The translations under genes were made by a program, and so were the position numbers. This document shows positions 63,954-64,000 of a DNA stretch of 64,000 nucleotides, piece by piece. Numbering within the stretch: position 1 is the stretch's first letter; the number at the start of each line of letters is the position of its first letter. The DNA comes from Bryobacterales bacterium. GTDB lineage: Bacteria > Acidobacteriota > Terriglobia > Bryobacterales > Bryobacteraceae. The notes beneath the pieces are model-generated. The model worked only from the letters and a program-made list of their open reading frames with translations, was not told the origin of the DNA and ran no database searches. The stretch is from positions 310,001 to 374,000 of the forward strand of contig JADKID010000011.1 of the NCBI GenBank assembly GCA_016721425.1, written 5' to 3'.

Positions 63954-64000
63954 AACTACATGACGCGACAGAGGCTTAGCTGAGCTGGCCAGGGGCCGGC

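Overview
The window is high-GC, gene-dense bacterial chromosome. It is most likely from an acidobacterium of the Bryobacterales/Solibacter type. That is an inference from gene content: a large Oar-like TonB-dependent receptor with an N-terminal carboxypeptidase-regulatory domain, a CRTAC1/UnbV C-terminus, many secreted enzymes with Tat-like signals (M81, FAD oxidoreductase, TIM-barrel epimerase), S46, M28 and beta-lactamase-like hydrolases, and Gld-type ABC genes. No rRNA, CRISPR array, insertion sequence or integrase was seen.

Layout. 1-7.0 kb (+): a run of genes that overlap stop-to-start: UnbV-type C-terminus, a decaheme cytochrome/beta-propeller fusion, a propeller protein, two solute-binding proteins with no permease, and a RidA protein. 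It looks like an extracytoplasmic redox or sensing module of unknown substrate. 7.0-10.8 kb: a MrfA/YprA-type helicase, a PilZ protein, and a class A beta-lactamase-like protein. 10.99-15.25 kb (-): a four-gene, translationally coupled operon that looks like a divergent chaperone/usher-type surface-fibre system (two related secreted subunits, an Ig-like chaperone candidate, a large outer-membrane protein). 15.7-24.8 kb: an unknown gene, then on the minus strand a type IV pilus/type II secretion assembly operon (LolA, PilC, PilB, PilM, PilN, PilO, PilP, and a frameshifted pseudopilin with a Gly/Gln-rich tail).

25-33 kb: an Rsm22-type methyltransferase, then purQ-purL-purF (purF carries a one-base frameshift), an aminotransferase and a serine hydrolase. 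33.1-34 kb: an ECF sigma factor with a Cys/His-rich tail, divergent from a metallothionein-like 44-residue protein. 34-48 kb: a diheme cytochrome, M81 and S46 peptidases, the TonB-dependent receptor, MscS, an M28 peptidase, an AGE-family epimerase and a sialidase. 48-58 kb: a FAD oxidoreductase, hpt, a possible LAS-type metallopeptidase, rsfS, and a six-gene operon joining Gld-like ABC exporter genes and a DUF4340 protein to pncB and pncA. 58-64 kb: an antiporter, an epimerase, a lipoprotein and a PRC-barrel protein. Last comes a sparse segment bounded by an intact CAT-anticodon tRNA gene and a second copy of that tRNA's 3' half, carrying a YegP protein and a PliI-like lysozyme inhibitor; this resembles a small integrated element.

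Two large-scale features stand out. First, + strand composition changes from C-rich to G-rich near 23.5-25 kb whatever the gene strand. Second, two otherwise well-conserved genes (purF and the pseudopilin) each carry a single-base frameshift in a short homopolymer, which may be assembly error. All gene calls come from reading the translated sequence by eye; no database search was run.
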